In this document: positions 63,101-63,698 of the stretch, piece after piece | How the letters are laid out: each line of letters begins with the position of its first letter | How positions within the stretch are numbered: the stretch's first letter is position 1 | Source of the DNA: Onchidella celtica | Taxonomy: Eukaryota; Mollusca; Gastropoda; Systellommatophora; Onchidiidae | Assembly: GCA_963931925.1 (NCBI GenBank) | Contig: OZ007570.1 | Location: 54,407,880 to 54,471,879, forward strand | Direction: 5' to 3' | DNA: 64,000 nt | The notes under the pieces: generated by a model | What the model saw: the letters and a program-made list of their open reading frames with translations, nothing else | Databases searched by the model: none | Told to the model about the DNA's origin: nothing | Position numbers and translations under genes: made by a program

Positions 63101-63698
63101 ACACAGACACCTCCAAGAGGTCTCATAGTAATGAATCACTGCCAGGCAGCGCTCGGACAGACACATCCAGGCGGTCACCGAGCAATGAGTCATTACCAGA
63201 GAGTATCCGTGAAGAAACAGAGCAAGACTACCCCAATCAGGCTGATGGTCAAAGTGCCGTTCCCTCAGTGCCTCAGAGTGTCAGTTCAGGTTGTCGTAGG
63301 TCGCAATCTATGGGATCTGCTCGTGACGTTCATCACAAGAACAGTGGTGATTCTGGCAAGTCCAGAGATAAAAGGGAAACAACTAATTCTGTGGTGTCCA
63401 AACTCTTACTCAAACTAGAAAGTATCACACGAAACAATTCCACAGCGGTGAAAGAGAAGAAAGAATCTCTTATAACTAAAAAGTCAAACAGTGATGATAA
63501 AGATGTGGATATGAATAGTTTCAAACCCCCATCTGATGACGAGCGACGGCCAGGGCGCAGGTCACGTAATCTGAGTGAAAGTGACGCAGAAGGTACTGCA
63601 TCAGATGCTGGATCTCAGCTTCCTCCGAGGGCTCCTAGTGACAGCTCATCTGGTAGCCATTCTGATGACAACAAACATTCCAGGAGAGGACACAGAAG
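353..63698 (+). CDS. CEP97: CEP97 orthologue (LRR-IQ-FN3 centrosomal protein), 20 coding exons, 3' partial
   Basis: CEP97 binds CP110, caps the distal end of the centriole and suppresses ciliogenesis; its IQ motif is a calmodulin-type site. Joining the 20 exons listed in the summary gives one open frame of 5,588 nt (1,862 codons plus 2 nt) with compatible phases at every junction. Residues about 30-250 are SDS22-like leucine-rich repeats, colinear with human CEP97 (for example [10 protein letters not shown] and YLAT-CPLT in exon 8). The IQ motif is at residues 759-769 ([11 protein letters not shown]), followed by a basic amphipathic helix and coiled coil to about 920. An FN3 domain lies at about 978-1068, then a Ser-rich tail from 1070 to the window end. 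The FN3 domain and roughly 800-residue tail have no counterpart in human CEP97. All introns are GT-AG except intron 6 (AT-AC). The start at 353 is inferred; an in-frame ATG at 3669 is the alternative. Exon joins are read by eye, without transcript data. Confidence 0.9.
391..1425 (-). mobile_element. 5'-truncated LINE, reverse transcriptase C-terminal part (Jockey/CR1/L2-like)
   Basis: The minus strand is open over 1411-617 (264 codons) and encodes the region downstream of the catalytic YADD box of a non-LTR reverse transcriptase. Visible landmarks are [52 protein letters not shown] and a C-terminal [10 protein letters not shown] block, all typical of the Jockey/CR1/L2 assemblage. The catalytic palm and endonuclease are missing, so this is a 5'-truncated copy. 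The element's 3' end is a (CTT)5 run on the + strand at 391-405, i.e. an AAG microsatellite tail as seen in several LINE clades. The long intact frame suggests a fairly recent insertion. It lies in intron 1 of CEP97, antisense to the gene, 22 bp from the splice donor. The left limit (~1425) is approximate. Confidence 0.85.
1929..2917 (+). mobile_element. Internally deleted piggyBac-family element with TTAA target duplication
   Basis: TTAA at 1929-1932 and TTAA at 2914-2917 flank inverted termini CCCTTTCGATGCC (1933-1945) and GGCACTGAAAGGG (2901-2913), the arrangement of piggyBac transposons. Each end carries three iterations of the terminal motif: left at 1933, 1978 and 2025 (about 45 bp apart, each followed by a CCGAATTCGGG-like palindrome), right at 2837, 2869 and 2901 (32 bp apart). 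A 92-codon frame at 2198-2476 encodes an acidic Asp/Glu/Ser-rich segment ([12 protein letters not shown]) like a piggyBac transposase N-terminus, but the catalytic Asp domain is absent. The 981-bp element is therefore a deletion derivative that would need a transposase in trans. Sits in CEP97 intron 1. Confidence 0.75.
2198..2476 (+). pseudogene. piggyBac transposase N-terminal remnant
   Basis: A 92-codon reading frame inside the TTAA-flanked element. It encodes [19 protein letters not shown] followed by an acidic serine-rich stretch, the usual character of the disordered N-terminal region of piggyBac transposases, and stops before any catalytic or Cys-rich RING/PHD domain. The frame includes three AGATCTAGAT-type palindromes that translate as DLDL. 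Family placement comes mainly from the surrounding termini, less from the protein itself. Confidence 0.5.
3643..3839 (+). CDS. CEP97: CEP97 exon 2: acidic leader and first LRR
   Basis: Acceptor TTTTCAG at 3636-3642, donor CAG/GTTTGT at 3839/3840. Encodes an acidic run ([18 protein letters not shown]) and the first leucine-rich repeats ([17 protein letters not shown]). The human equivalent HTLILDKNQIIKLENLE aligns without gaps. Ends in phase 0. Confidence 0.9.
4423..4581 (+). CDS. CEP97: CEP97 exon 3: LRRs
   Basis: Acceptor CACTAG at 4417-4422, donor AAG/GTATCC. Exactly 53 codons in phase 0, from [15 protein letters not shown] to [12 protein letters not shown], colinear with the human stretch LSVANNRLVRMMGVA to LEWLNLAGNNLK. 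Confidence 0.92.
5149..5250 (+). CDS. CEP97: CEP97 exon 4: LRR
   Basis: Acceptor TATCTTTCAG to 5148, donor AAG/GTACAT. 34 codons, phase 0 on both sides, encoding [19 protein letters not shown] and the following [14 protein letters not shown]; human has LQHLDLSDNNISQIGDL at this point. Confidence 0.92.
5818..5931 (+). CDS. CEP97: CEP97 exon 5: LRR
   Basis: Acceptor TTTTTTCCAG to 5817, donor GAG/GTAATG. 38 codons in phase 0 encoding [16 protein letters not shown] then [16 protein letters not shown]; the human equivalents are TLLLHGNIITSLRMAP and LAILSLAENEIRDLNE. Confidence 0.93.
6504..6586 (+). CDS. CEP97: CEP97 exon 6: LRR, ends at a U12-type donor
   Basis: Acceptor CATTCCAG to 6503. Encodes [20 protein letters not shown] and a few more residues, matching human [20 protein letters not shown]. 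No GT follows the last conserved codon. The exon ends in phase 2 directly before ATATCCTTTTT, the minor-spliceosome donor sequence. Confidence 0.88.
6587..7992 (+). other. CEP97 intron 6: AT-AC, minor-spliceosome (U12-type) intron
   Basis: The 5' splice site ATATCCTTT (6587-6595) is the exact U12 AT-AC consensus. Near the 3' end TTCCTTAAC (7975-7983) is the exact U12 branch-site consensus, with its branch adenosine ten bases before the terminal AC (7991-7992). Removing exactly 6587-7992 keeps the frame: CA + A GGC TTT AAT TAT gives Q-GFNY, aligned with human GFDYRPY. Using the nearby AG at 7993-7994 instead would shift the frame into a stop. The intron is 1,406 bp and otherwise AT-rich without recognised repeats. 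Confidence 0.93.
7993..8076 (+). CDS. CEP97: CEP97 exon 7: LRR C-terminal cap
   Basis: Begins after the AC of the U12 intron; donor AAG/GTGAGC at 8077. Encodes [20 protein letters not shown] then YLITEKER, aligned with human [20 protein letters not shown] and YVISQKE. This is the LRR-cap segment. Ends in phase 2. Confidence 0.92.
9046..9160 (+). CDS. CEP97: CEP97 exon 8: conserved post-LRR segment
   Basis: Acceptor TGTTACAG to 9045, donor CAG/GTAGGG. Encodes [19 protein letters not shown] then [19 protein letters not shown], close to human [15 protein letters not shown] and QLVQYLATVCPLTST. It is the most conserved block of the gene. Ends in phase 0 before the 42-kb intron. Confidence 0.95.
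9191..9609. mobile_element. hAT-type MITE, copy 1 of a two-copy family
   Basis: Termini CAGTGATTCTCA (9199) and GAGAACCACTG (ending 9601) are hAT-like inverted repeats (the CAGTGGTTCTCA type known from Charlie elements). They are flanked by an 8-bp duplication, CTCTAGGG (9191-9198) and CTCTAGAG (9602-9609), 7 of 8 identical. The 403-bp interior has no transposase. It contains a GT/G-run and one to two units of a purine-rich motif (GGAGGAATTTTAGCCAGGGG) that is amplified in the other copy at 36378-37232. Confidence 0.75.
9610..11640. other. Unannotated AT-rich intron sequence
   Basis: No recognisable gene, repeat family or RNA seen. Contains short poly-A runs and CAA/CAACAG microsatellite patches around 10270-10300 and 10488-10550. 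Short open frames here have no family features. Confidence 0.5.
11660..12125. repeat. Diverged minisatellite, about 55-60 bp unit, ~8 copies
   Basis: The pattern AATAATAAAACAAACAAAAC, GGGCAGGCGATATAAGAGTT, then AAACATAATGTTTA recurs about eight times with 10-25% divergence between units. No coding potential. Immediately downstream (12228-12245) is a C-run, followed by a short GC-richer stretch to 12550 that I cannot assign. Confidence 0.75.
12560..13995. repeat. 1.4-kb minisatellite array, about 56-62 bp unit, roughly 25 copies
   Basis: The unit reads roughly TTCAAGAACAGTTAGTTGTG, CCGTGTCTAATGCAAAAGTA, then ACGGTCATCATTTATT. Units at about 13000-13330 form a more homogeneous sub-block with an extra AATATAATGTAGTCATAG segment, suggesting a later local expansion. 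A 134-codon frame (13350-13754) simply reads through the repeat ([10 protein letters not shown] units) and is not considered a gene. Confidence 0.85.
14306..14345. repeat. (GA)n microsatellite with G-run
   Basis: GAGAGA repeats run into a poly-G stretch. The sequence between the minisatellite (to 13995) and here, and on to 14746, shows nothing recognisable. Confidence 0.85.
14747..14996. mobile_element. MITE family X, copy 1
   Basis: Inverted ends share GAATGACAARGTTCYAWCTC. The left end begins TCGTCCCCTCA (14747) and the right end finishes GAAGGTGGCGA (14996). 250 bp, non-coding. Same family at 37431-37679 (same orientation) and 43504-43735 (inverted), which align over their full length. 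Superfamily unknown; no clear target duplication seen. Confidence 0.7.
15138..15431. repeat. Direct tandem duplication, two ~140-bp units
   Basis: 15138-15270 and 15284-15430 share, in order, GGCCATCAT, GTCATGTCGACA-like, GTTGAAGATTAGGGYCAAG and CTTTTGCTGGAATTTAATT blocks at roughly 80% identity. Confidence 0.7.
15432..16680. other. Unannotated intron sequence
   Basis: Mixed-composition DNA with a small CpG-rich patch around 15620-15665. No repeat family or gene recognised. Confidence 0.45.
16695..17230. repeat. Long compound CT / TG / TCTG microsatellite
   Basis: About 535 bp of CTCTCT, GTCTCTGT and TGTGTG tracts. All open frames over it on either strand are low-complexity translations of the repeat (Leu-Ser-Val-Cys) and are discarded. 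Confidence 0.95.
17318..17466 (+). mobile_element. Short interspersed repeat P, copy 1 (Helitron-like 3' end)
   Basis: Near-identical to 20729-20880. Starts CAGTTTGGTGTGTAGTGTTC, contains a GA/G-run, and ends with the hairpin CCGGGCAATGCCCGG followed 9 bases later by CTAG and T. A hairpin about 10 nt before a terminal CTRR is the Helitron 3' signature. However, the two copies also share TAATTATTATTTG after CTAG, so either the true end lies further right or the two were copied together. Confidence 0.55.
17467..18365. other. Unannotated intron sequence
   Basis: No family-level similarity recognised. A 125-codon frame at 17637-18014 has no features supporting it as a gene. Confidence 0.4.
18366..18480 (-). 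mobile_element. tRNA-derived SINE, 5' part (family S)
   Basis: On the minus strand it carries GCTCGCCTCTCATG, then a box B GGTTCGAATCC and GGTGCAGGCATGTTGAAAG, then a CCTGTCCCTGACCCTA-like body. This is the same order as in the full copy at 25021-25405. The 3' half is missing. Confidence 0.7.
18481..18890. other. Unannotated intron sequence
   Basis: AT-rich DNA with C-runs near 18830-18870; nothing recognised. Confidence 0.4.
18893..19013. repeat. TG/CT microsatellite
   Basis: GTGTGTGTTTGTGTCTGTCT followed by a pure (CT)n tract to 19006. Confidence 0.9.
19014..20020. other. Unannotated intron sequence
   Basis: Contains short C-runs near 19260 and 19465. A weak box-B-like sequence on the minus strand near 19115 is not enough to call a SINE. 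Confidence 0.4.
20150..20435 (+). mobile_element. Short interspersed repeat with (AAACTC)n tail, family T, two nested copies
   Basis: Segments resembling TCTGTCTATCGTCTTGCT, CCTGGCACAGTATCGTG and CGACGTGTTTTCTCC run into AAACTCAAACTCAA tails, seen twice here (tails at 20320-20375 and 20415-20430). Relatives at 33655-33770 and 50040-50132. The simple hexanucleotide tail suggests a retroposed SINE or LINE 3' end. No promoter boxes identified. Confidence 0.6.
20729..20880 (+). mobile_element. Short interspersed repeat P, copy 2
   Basis: Almost base-for-base equal to 17318-17466, apart from the length of the internal G-run. Ends in the same hairpin CCGGGCAATGCCCGG, GGTCATCTAG and TAATTATTATTTG. 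The high identity points to recent copying. Confidence 0.55.
20881..21559. other. Unannotated intron sequence
   Basis: Open frame 20796-21269 overlaps the G-run and repeat P and has no protein features. Nothing else recognised. Confidence 0.4.
21560..21792 (-). mobile_element. SINE family S, 3' part
   Basis: Shares with the copy at 51405-51775, in the same order, GTTTAGGTCTTTATTTTAGG, CATTTCTTGTTTTTATTT-like and AACTGCCAAGGTATCTTTAA followed by CGTGCGCA. The tRNA-like head of this orientation is missing; a head in the opposite orientation follows directly. Confidence 0.65.
21793..21860 (+). mobile_element. tRNA-like SINE head
   Basis: CAGTGGATAGTGCG (box-A-like) and GGTTCGAATCC (perfect box B, about 21829-21839) at tRNA spacing. 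Not a tRNA gene: it lacks a matching acceptor stem and is fused to SINE-like sequence. Confidence 0.5.
22036..22266. mobile_element. MITE with ~22-bp inverted ends
   Basis: Left AAGCCTGTTTCCACGAAGCG (22036) and right end whose complement reads AAGCCTGTTTCTATTAAGCG (to 22266). 231 bp, non-coding, with a long T-run inside. Superfamily not determined. Confidence 0.65.
22267..23640. other. Unannotated intron sequence
   Basis: No gene or repeat family recognised; several 60-90 codon open frames show no family features. Confidence 0.4.
23649..23901. repeat. Tandem repeat, 32-bp unit, 8 copies
   Basis: GATAACTTCAAGCCTGCAAG plus AAAAACAAATAT is repeated head to tail at 23649, 23681, 23713, 23745, 23777, 23809, 23841 and 23873, with only one to three differences per unit, so the array is young. 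Confidence 0.95.
23902..25020. other. Intron sequence with a SINE S fragment
   Basis: 24765-24812 contains CTAAAATAAAGACCTAAACA, matching the 3' terminus of SINE family S on the + strand. The rest shows nothing recognised. Confidence 0.45.
25021..25405 (+). mobile_element. tRNA-derived SINE, full-length copy (family S)
   Basis: RNA polymerase III box A TGGTCTAGAGG (25032-25042) and box B GGTTTGAATCC (25075-25085) at tRNA spacing form the head. The body contains CCTGTCCCTGATCCTATGGT, GGTAGGATCGAGCACCTAGT and CTTCTCGGATAAGGACGAAA, and ends near CCTCTTAAAATAAAG. About 385 bp. The copy at 51405-51775 (minus) aligns over the full length. Partial copies at 18366-18480 and 21560-21792. Confidence 0.85.
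25500..26690 (-). mobile_element. Degenerate RTE-type LINE fragment
   Basis: On the minus strand, in order: 26677-26390 (pre-RT helical region), a short decayed stretch 26400-26247 reading like [12 protein letters not shown] and [10 protein letters not shown] (the RQGD and FADD boxes, the latter damaged), 26246-25746 ([37 protein letters not shown]) and 25700-25470 with the C-terminal [12 protein letters not shown] block. This order and the GRPxxRWxDDI signature fit the RTE/BovB group of endonuclease-reverse transcriptases. Several frameshifts and loss of the catalytic Asp pair make it inactive. The endonuclease part is missing. Confidence 0.8.
26691..27694. other. Unannotated intron sequence
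   Basis: Nothing recognised. Overlapping + strand frames (26612-27013 and 26809-27201) partly lie antisense to the LINE and show no domain. Confidence 0.4.
27687..27859. mobile_element. Small hAT-type MITE
   Basis: Ends CAGCGGCGGACCTACA (27695) and AGTAGATCCACCCCTG (to 27851) are imperfect inverted repeats of the widespread hAT pattern CAGGGGCGGATC. Flanks GGACCGTT and CTACCGGT agree at 5 of 8 positions, consistent with an aged 8-bp target duplication. 157 bp, non-coding. Confidence 0.6.
27860..28559. other. Unannotated intron sequence
   Basis: AT-rich. Includes GGCACTAGAGGGTTAA at 28421-28436, which resembles a solitary piggyBac terminus next to TTAA, but no partner end was found. Confidence 0.35.
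28560..28685 (+). mobile_element. MITE family Y, half copy
   Basis: Shares ATTATCTGATAG, CAGCTGCCTTTTGACATAAG and CATTATCGTAGAGCAGTGAC with 57340-57450 (+) and, inverted, 55190-55300. Confidence 0.6.
28686..29919. other. Unannotated intron sequence with GGGTGGAT-rich stretch
   Basis: 29090-29215 is relatively CpG-rich and holds the palindrome GTTGCCATGGTGGCAAC (29179-29195). 29530-29900 is built of loosely repeated GGGTGGATGGTGGGTGATTA-like motifs, about three diverged units. No gene recognised. Confidence 0.4.
29920..30065. repeat. (GA)n microsatellite, interrupted
   Basis: Two GAGAGA tracts (29920-29950 and 30028-30062) with purine-rich sequence between. Confidence 0.9.
30450..30850. repeat. 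Minisatellite, ~22/45-bp unit
   Basis: TTTAAGCATTGAAATAACGC alternates with TGTTAAGGCATTGAAACAAA about nine times with moderate divergence. Open frames across it are repeat translations. Confidence 0.85.
30851..31195. other. Unannotated intron sequence
   Basis: Nothing recognised. Confidence 0.4.
31196..31290. repeat. (ATTA)n and (ATTC)n microsatellites
   Basis: ATTAATTA repeats pass directly into ATTCATTC repeats. Confidence 0.9.
31535..31890. repeat. (CCAT)n microsatellite with CCGT variants
   Basis: About 355 bp of CCATCCAT units. Both strands stay open (His-Pro-Ser-Ile on +, Met-Asp-Gly-Trp on -), which is a property of the tetranucleotide and not a gene. Confidence 0.95.
32245..32690. 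repeat. GA-rich tract followed by CT-rich tract
   Basis: 32245-32385 is almost pure purine (GAGAGA, GGGAGG). 32405-32665 is almost pure pyrimidine (CTCTCT, TCTGTCTG). The two face each other as an imperfect inverted repeat. Confidence 0.85.
32700..33465. other. Unannotated intron sequence
   Basis: Short TG run at 32985-33001; nothing else recognised. Confidence 0.4.
33466..33545 (-). mobile_element. tRNA-like SINE head
   Basis: On the minus strand CAGCTCAGTGACCCAGTGCA (box-A region) and GGTTCGAATCCCCCTCGGTC (box B). It lacks the family S body, so it is a different or truncated SINE. Confidence 0.55.
33655..33770 (+). mobile_element. Interspersed repeat family T, copy with AAACTC tail
   Basis: TCTGTCCATCGTCTTGCTTG, CCCAGCACAGTGTGG and CGTGTTGACGTGCTTTTTCC are followed by two CAAACTCAAACTCAA tails, the same order as at 20150-20435 and 50040-50132. 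Confidence 0.6.
33884..33897. promoter_or_regulatory. Perfect palindrome resembling an RFX X-box
   Basis: GTTGCTATAGCAAC is a perfect 14-bp inverted repeat of the X-box form (GTTGCC-AT-GGCAAC type) bound by RFX factors that control ciliary genes. It sits in a CpG-containing stretch inside the CEP97 intron. Function is not shown; a chance palindrome is possible. Confidence 0.3.
33898..36377. other. Unannotated intron sequence
   Basis: No repeat family or gene recognised over about 2.5 kb; includes several poly-A/T runs and a (GA)8 patch near 36340. Confidence 0.4.
36378..37232. mobile_element. hAT-type MITE, copy 2, with internal minisatellite
   Basis: Begins CAGTGATTCTCA (36378) and ends GAGAACCACAACTG (37232), the same termini and AT-rich right half as 9199-9601. 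The left half is expanded to eight units of about 39 bp (GAGGAATATCAAATCTAAAG plus GGAGGAATTTTAGCCAGGG, 36413-36730). The right-hand segment with GGATTGCAATTAATAAAG and AATTTAGTTTCA is duplicated (36850 and 37050 areas). 855 bp, no transposase. Confidence 0.75.
36413..36730. repeat. 39-bp minisatellite, 8 units, inside hAT MITE
   Basis: The motif ATATCAAATCT occurs eight times with about 39-bp spacing. The array makes a 98-codon frame of repeated Gly-Ile-Ser-Asn-Leu type, which is not a gene. Confidence 0.9.
37431..37679. mobile_element. MITE family X, copy 2
   Basis: Begins TCGTCCACTTAGAATGACAA and ends TTGTCATTCTAAAAGGACGA. Interior aligns with 14747-14996 (shared GAGAAATTGA-like, CCGCTTGATA and AGCCAAAAAGTGGA). 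249 bp. Confidence 0.7.
37968..38196. repeat. CT-rich microsatellite
   Basis: CT/GTCT repeats ending in a pure (CT)n run at 38140-38194. Confidence 0.9.
38197..40423. other. Intron sequence with small microsatellites and one unexplained frame
   Basis: 38960-39065 is CCAT/CCGT repeat, 39086-39108 CTGT repeat, 40050-40110 pyrimidine-rich. A minus-strand frame 39793-39173 (206 codons) is the longest unassigned frame in the intron. It begins with hydrophobic segments and then a polar Arg-rich part, but I recognise no domain. Confidence 0.4.
40424..42220. mobile_element. 1.8-kb element with long imperfect inverted ends
   Basis: Left end AATGGCTCATTTTGCT (40424) is matched by the complement of the right end (AGCAAAATGAGCCATT, to 42220), 16 of 16. 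Homology continues patchily for about 65 bp (TAAT, ATAGG-GGCGC, TGGAGGTA). The interior is AT-rich with no transposase; short frames (for example 41329-41033 minus, 98 codons) match nothing I know. A non-autonomous DNA transposon of undetermined superfamily is the likely reading. No certain target duplication. Confidence 0.6.
42565..42845. repeat. Compound microsatellite: C-run, TG, GA, GATA, GGAT
   Basis: Pure blocks follow each other: CCCCC (42567), (TG)n (42617), (GA)n (42640), (GATA)11 (42698-42745) and (GGAT)n with GGAGGGAT variants to 42845. Confidence 0.95.
42846..43503. other. Unannotated intron sequence
   Basis: Nothing recognised. Confidence 0.4.
43504..43735. mobile_element. MITE family X, copy 3 (inverted relative to copies 1 and 2)
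   Basis: Reads as the complement of 14747-14996: GGTTTTATCTCCACATTTTG near the left, then CTCAAAAAGTTGATGGAAGG and GGAACCTTGTCATTTTGAAG at the right. Confidence 0.7.
43736..44365. other. Unannotated intron sequence
   Basis: C-run at 44104-44114; otherwise nothing recognised. Confidence 0.4.
44370..44535. repeat. Minisatellite, ~37-bp unit, 5 copies
   Basis: GTCTACACCAATTGTATTTC with a variable linker recurs at about 36-45 bp spacing. Confidence 0.75.
44536..46918. other. Intron sequence with microsatellites and homopolymer runs
   Basis: 44844-44890 is (CT)n plus (CA)n. 45088-45160 is (CT)n. 45660-45680 and 45890-45917 are A-runs; 45731-45815 C-runs; 46302-46325 (GA)n; 46411-46427 and 46504-46521 G-runs. 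No gene recognised. Confidence 0.6.
46919..47212 (-). mobile_element. Short TIR element carrying a THAP zinc-finger fragment
   Basis: Left GGCCCTTTCAACTTCCG (46919) and right end whose complement is GACCCTTTTAATTTACCG (to 47212) are inverted repeats, each flanked by TATA. On the minus strand, 47114-47046 encodes [12 protein letters not shown] then SGIKMH, the start of a THAP C2CH domain with its first C-x4-C pair. The second C-x2-H pair is lost. THAP domains head transposases of P, Kolobok and ISL2EU-type elements, so this looks like a short deletion derivative keeping the beginning of the transposase gene. 294 bp. Confidence 0.55.
47346..47639. mobile_element. MITE with TGTTGTTA...GTACGTACG inverted ends
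   Basis: Left TGTTGTTACAAGTACGTACG and right end whose complement reads TGTTGTTAAGTACGTACGCA. The match continues to CCCCAA. 294 bp, non-coding; superfamily unknown. Confidence 0.6.
47640..48192. other. Unannotated intron sequence
   Basis: Nothing recognised. Confidence 0.4.
48193..48361. mobile_element. Palindromic MITE
   Basis: GTTTTCATGTGTACAGAAAC at the left and TTTCCGTACACATGAAAAC at the right are inverted; pairing resumes at ACGTCAAAAATCC and GGGTTTTTGACGT, giving a 45-50 bp imperfect stem in 169 bp. A foldback element. Confidence 0.7.
48362..48767. other. Unannotated intron sequence with G-run
   Basis: Poly-G at 48455-48470; nothing else recognised. Confidence 0.4.
48768..49060. repeat. 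Minisatellite, ~45-55-bp unit, 6-7 copies
   Basis: TGTCTATTTTCTTAATACTG, AGGCATCTACA and TTCATGACAAA recur with considerable divergence. Confidence 0.75.
49061..50039. other. Unannotated intron sequence
   Basis: A minus-strand 82-codon frame (49568-49320) has no recognisable domain; nothing else seen. Confidence 0.4.
50040..50132 (+). mobile_element. Interspersed repeat family T, copy with AAACTC tail
   Basis: TCTGTCTATCGTCTTGCTGT, then TTTTCTCCAAACTCAAACTC. Matches 20150-20435 and 33655-33770 in order. Confidence 0.55.
50133..51108. other. End of intron 8
   Basis: (GA)n at 50893-50919; otherwise nothing recognised. Pyrimidine-rich tract TCTTTTTCTAACTAATTTCT upstream of the acceptor TGATAG at 51103-51108. 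Confidence 0.5.
51109..51301 (+). CDS. CEP97: CEP97 exon 9: conserved helix and Gln/His-rich stretch
   Basis: Donor CAG/GTGAGC (51301/51302). [20 protein letters not shown] aligns with human LQTAEDAKLDKILSKQRFHQ. A low-complexity Gln/His run (CAG/CAA/CAT repeats) then follows. Ends in phase 1. Confidence 0.93.
51405..51775 (-). mobile_element. tRNA-derived SINE, full-length copy (family S), in intron 9
   Basis: Minus-strand box A (complement of CCTCTAGACCA, 51750-51760) and box B (complement of GGATTGAACC, 51708-51717) lie at tRNA spacing, then CCTGTCCCTGATCCTATGGT, the same body as 25021-25405, and a TAAAGAT-CTTGGCAGTTAA 3' part. Next to it (51776-51800) is a C-run. Intron 9 spans 51302-52354. 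Confidence 0.85.
52355..52447 (+). CDS. CEP97: CEP97 exon 10
   Basis: Acceptor TTCCCCAG, donor GTAAGT at 52448. Encodes [20 protein letters not shown] then [11 protein letters not shown]. Phase 1 on both sides. Polar, disordered; the SNDQL run resembles human SNDDQLF. Confidence 0.85.
53037..53126 (+). CDS. CEP97: CEP97 exon 11
   Basis: Acceptor TTTCGTAG, donor GTAAGC. 30 codons, phase 1/1: [20 protein letters not shown] then DLTVQDVTS, resembling human RNDLHLEDIQT in position. Intron 11 (53127-54087) has a (TG)n run at 53988-54009 and no recognised repeat otherwise. Confidence 0.85.
54088..55095 (+). CDS. CEP97: CEP97 exon 12: long Ser/Thr/Pro-rich disordered exon
   Basis: Acceptor TTCCCAG at 54081-54087, donor TTAG/GTAACT. 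336 codons in phase 1/1. The opening [19 protein letters not shown] aligns with human LNCSLLSSESTFMPVA, anchoring it as CEP97. The remainder is disordered, rich in Ser, Thr, Pro and Lys, with a poly-Thr run from ACC/ACT repeats near 54750. The poorly conserved middle region is about twice the human length. Confidence 0.92.
55190..55442. mobile_element. MITE family Y, full copy, in intron 12
   Basis: Left CAGCTCTACAATAATGGCAT and right end whose complement reads CACTGCTCTACGCTAGTGGC are inverted repeats of about 30 bp. The left half is the complement of the repeats at 28560-28685 and 57340-57450. About 250 bp, non-coding. Intron 12 spans 55096-55784. Confidence 0.6.
55785..55929 (+). CDS. CEP97: CEP97 exon 13: IQ motif
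   Basis: Acceptor CATTTCAG, donor CG/GTGAGT. The IQ motif [11 protein letters not shown] (55805-55837) keeps the I-Q-x3-R-G-x3-R pattern. The following [20 protein letters not shown] matches human [20 protein letters not shown]. Phase 1 in, phase 2 out. This is the calmodulin-type site after which LRRIQ2 is named. Confidence 0.96.
56612..56687 (+). CDS. CEP97: CEP97 exon 14: basic helix
   Basis: Acceptor TTCTCCAG, donor [29 protein letters not shown] then LLYHE, equivalent to human [20 protein letters not shown] and FLWNQ. Ends in phase 0. Intron 13 (55930-56611) shows nothing recognised. Confidence 0.92.
57340..57450 (+). mobile_element. MITE family Y, half copy, in intron 14
   Basis: ATTATTATCTAATAGACCCC, CGTCAGTTGCCTTTTGGCAC and GCCATTATCATGGAGCAGTG match 28560-28685. 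Intron 14 spans 56688-57540 and shows nothing else apart from a CT patch near 56718-56770. Confidence 0.6.
57541..57744 (+). CDS. CEP97: CEP97 exon 15: coiled-coil segment
   Basis: Acceptor GACCTGTAG, donor CAG/GTGAGT. 68 codons in phase 0: [14 protein letters not shown] matches human VRSLQVWQQTVDQR in position. A Ser/Thr-rich linker and [17 protein letters not shown], a heptad-like helix, follow. Confidence 0.9.
57745..58497 (+). other. CEP97 intron 15
   Basis: Contains a G-run compound (58003-58025); nothing else recognised. Confidence 0.6.
58498..58585 (+). CDS. CEP97: CEP97 exon 16
   Basis: Acceptor TTTCCAG, donor ACAG/GTAAAG. Continues the helix: [20 protein letters not shown] then LDGANFDFT; human has LTEQVHSLQHSLDF nearby. 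Ends in phase 1. Intron 16 is 58586-59020. Confidence 0.85.
59021..59104 (+). CDS. CEP97: CEP97 exon 17
   Basis: Acceptor TTATCTCCAG, donor GTAAGT. 28 codons in phase 1/1, acidic and polar: [20 protein letters not shown] then RSDETNLW. Human IDTVRYGKESDLGDVSEEH is similar in character only. Intron 17 is 59105-59578. Confidence 0.82.
59579..59779 (+). CDS. CEP97: CEP97 exon 18: start of FN3 domain
   Basis: Acceptor TTCAAACAG, donor ATAG/GTAAAT, phase 1/1. The acidic linker [12 protein letters not shown] precedes [20 protein letters not shown], the A and B strands of a fibronectin type III fold with the conserved Pro and Trp. RHIIG leads into the C strand. Intron 18 (59780-60809) contains an unassigned minus-strand 127-codon frame. 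Confidence 0.85.
59780..60809 (+). other. CEP97 intron 18
   Basis: A 127-codon minus-strand frame (60446-60063) has no recognised domain; the surrounding sequence shows no clear repeat ends. T-runs near 60710-60765 precede the acceptor. Confidence 0.5.
60810..60903 (+). CDS. CEP97: CEP97 exon 19: middle of FN3 domain
   Basis: Acceptor TCATTTCAG, donor [29 protein letters not shown] then [12 protein letters not shown]: the C, C', E and F strands, with the canonical Y-x-V-Y and the L-x-P-x-T-x-Y signature of FN3. Ends in phase 2. Intron 19 is 60904-61256. Confidence 0.9.
61257..63698 (+). CDS. CEP97: CEP97 exon 20: end of FN3 and very long phospho-site-rich tail
   Basis: Acceptor TTTTTTCCACAG to 61256. 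[16 protein letters not shown] (G strand) closes the FN3 domain. Then follow about 790 residues of disordered Ser/Lys/Arg/Glu-rich sequence with many S-P sites ([24 protein letters not shown]). There are three R-S-K/R-D-L motifs and five tandem K/R-R-x-x-S-N/S-E-S-L repeats (62950-63222). The proposed donor AG/GTTGGT at 63698/63699 is weak. Reading on would add only a few residues (LVGHFFSFM) to a stop at 63727-63729, so the exon end is less certain than its start. Confidence 0.88.
62950..63222 (+). repeat. Coding tandem repeat, five ~18-residue units in CEP97 tail
   Basis: Units start at 62950, 63004, 63064, 63115 and 63169. Each has the form [KR]-R-[ST]-x-S-[SN]-E-S-L followed by a PGSxRxDTS-like linker. 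Units are 17-20 residues and diverged at DNA level, so the repetition is conserved mainly as protein. Confidence 0.9.
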
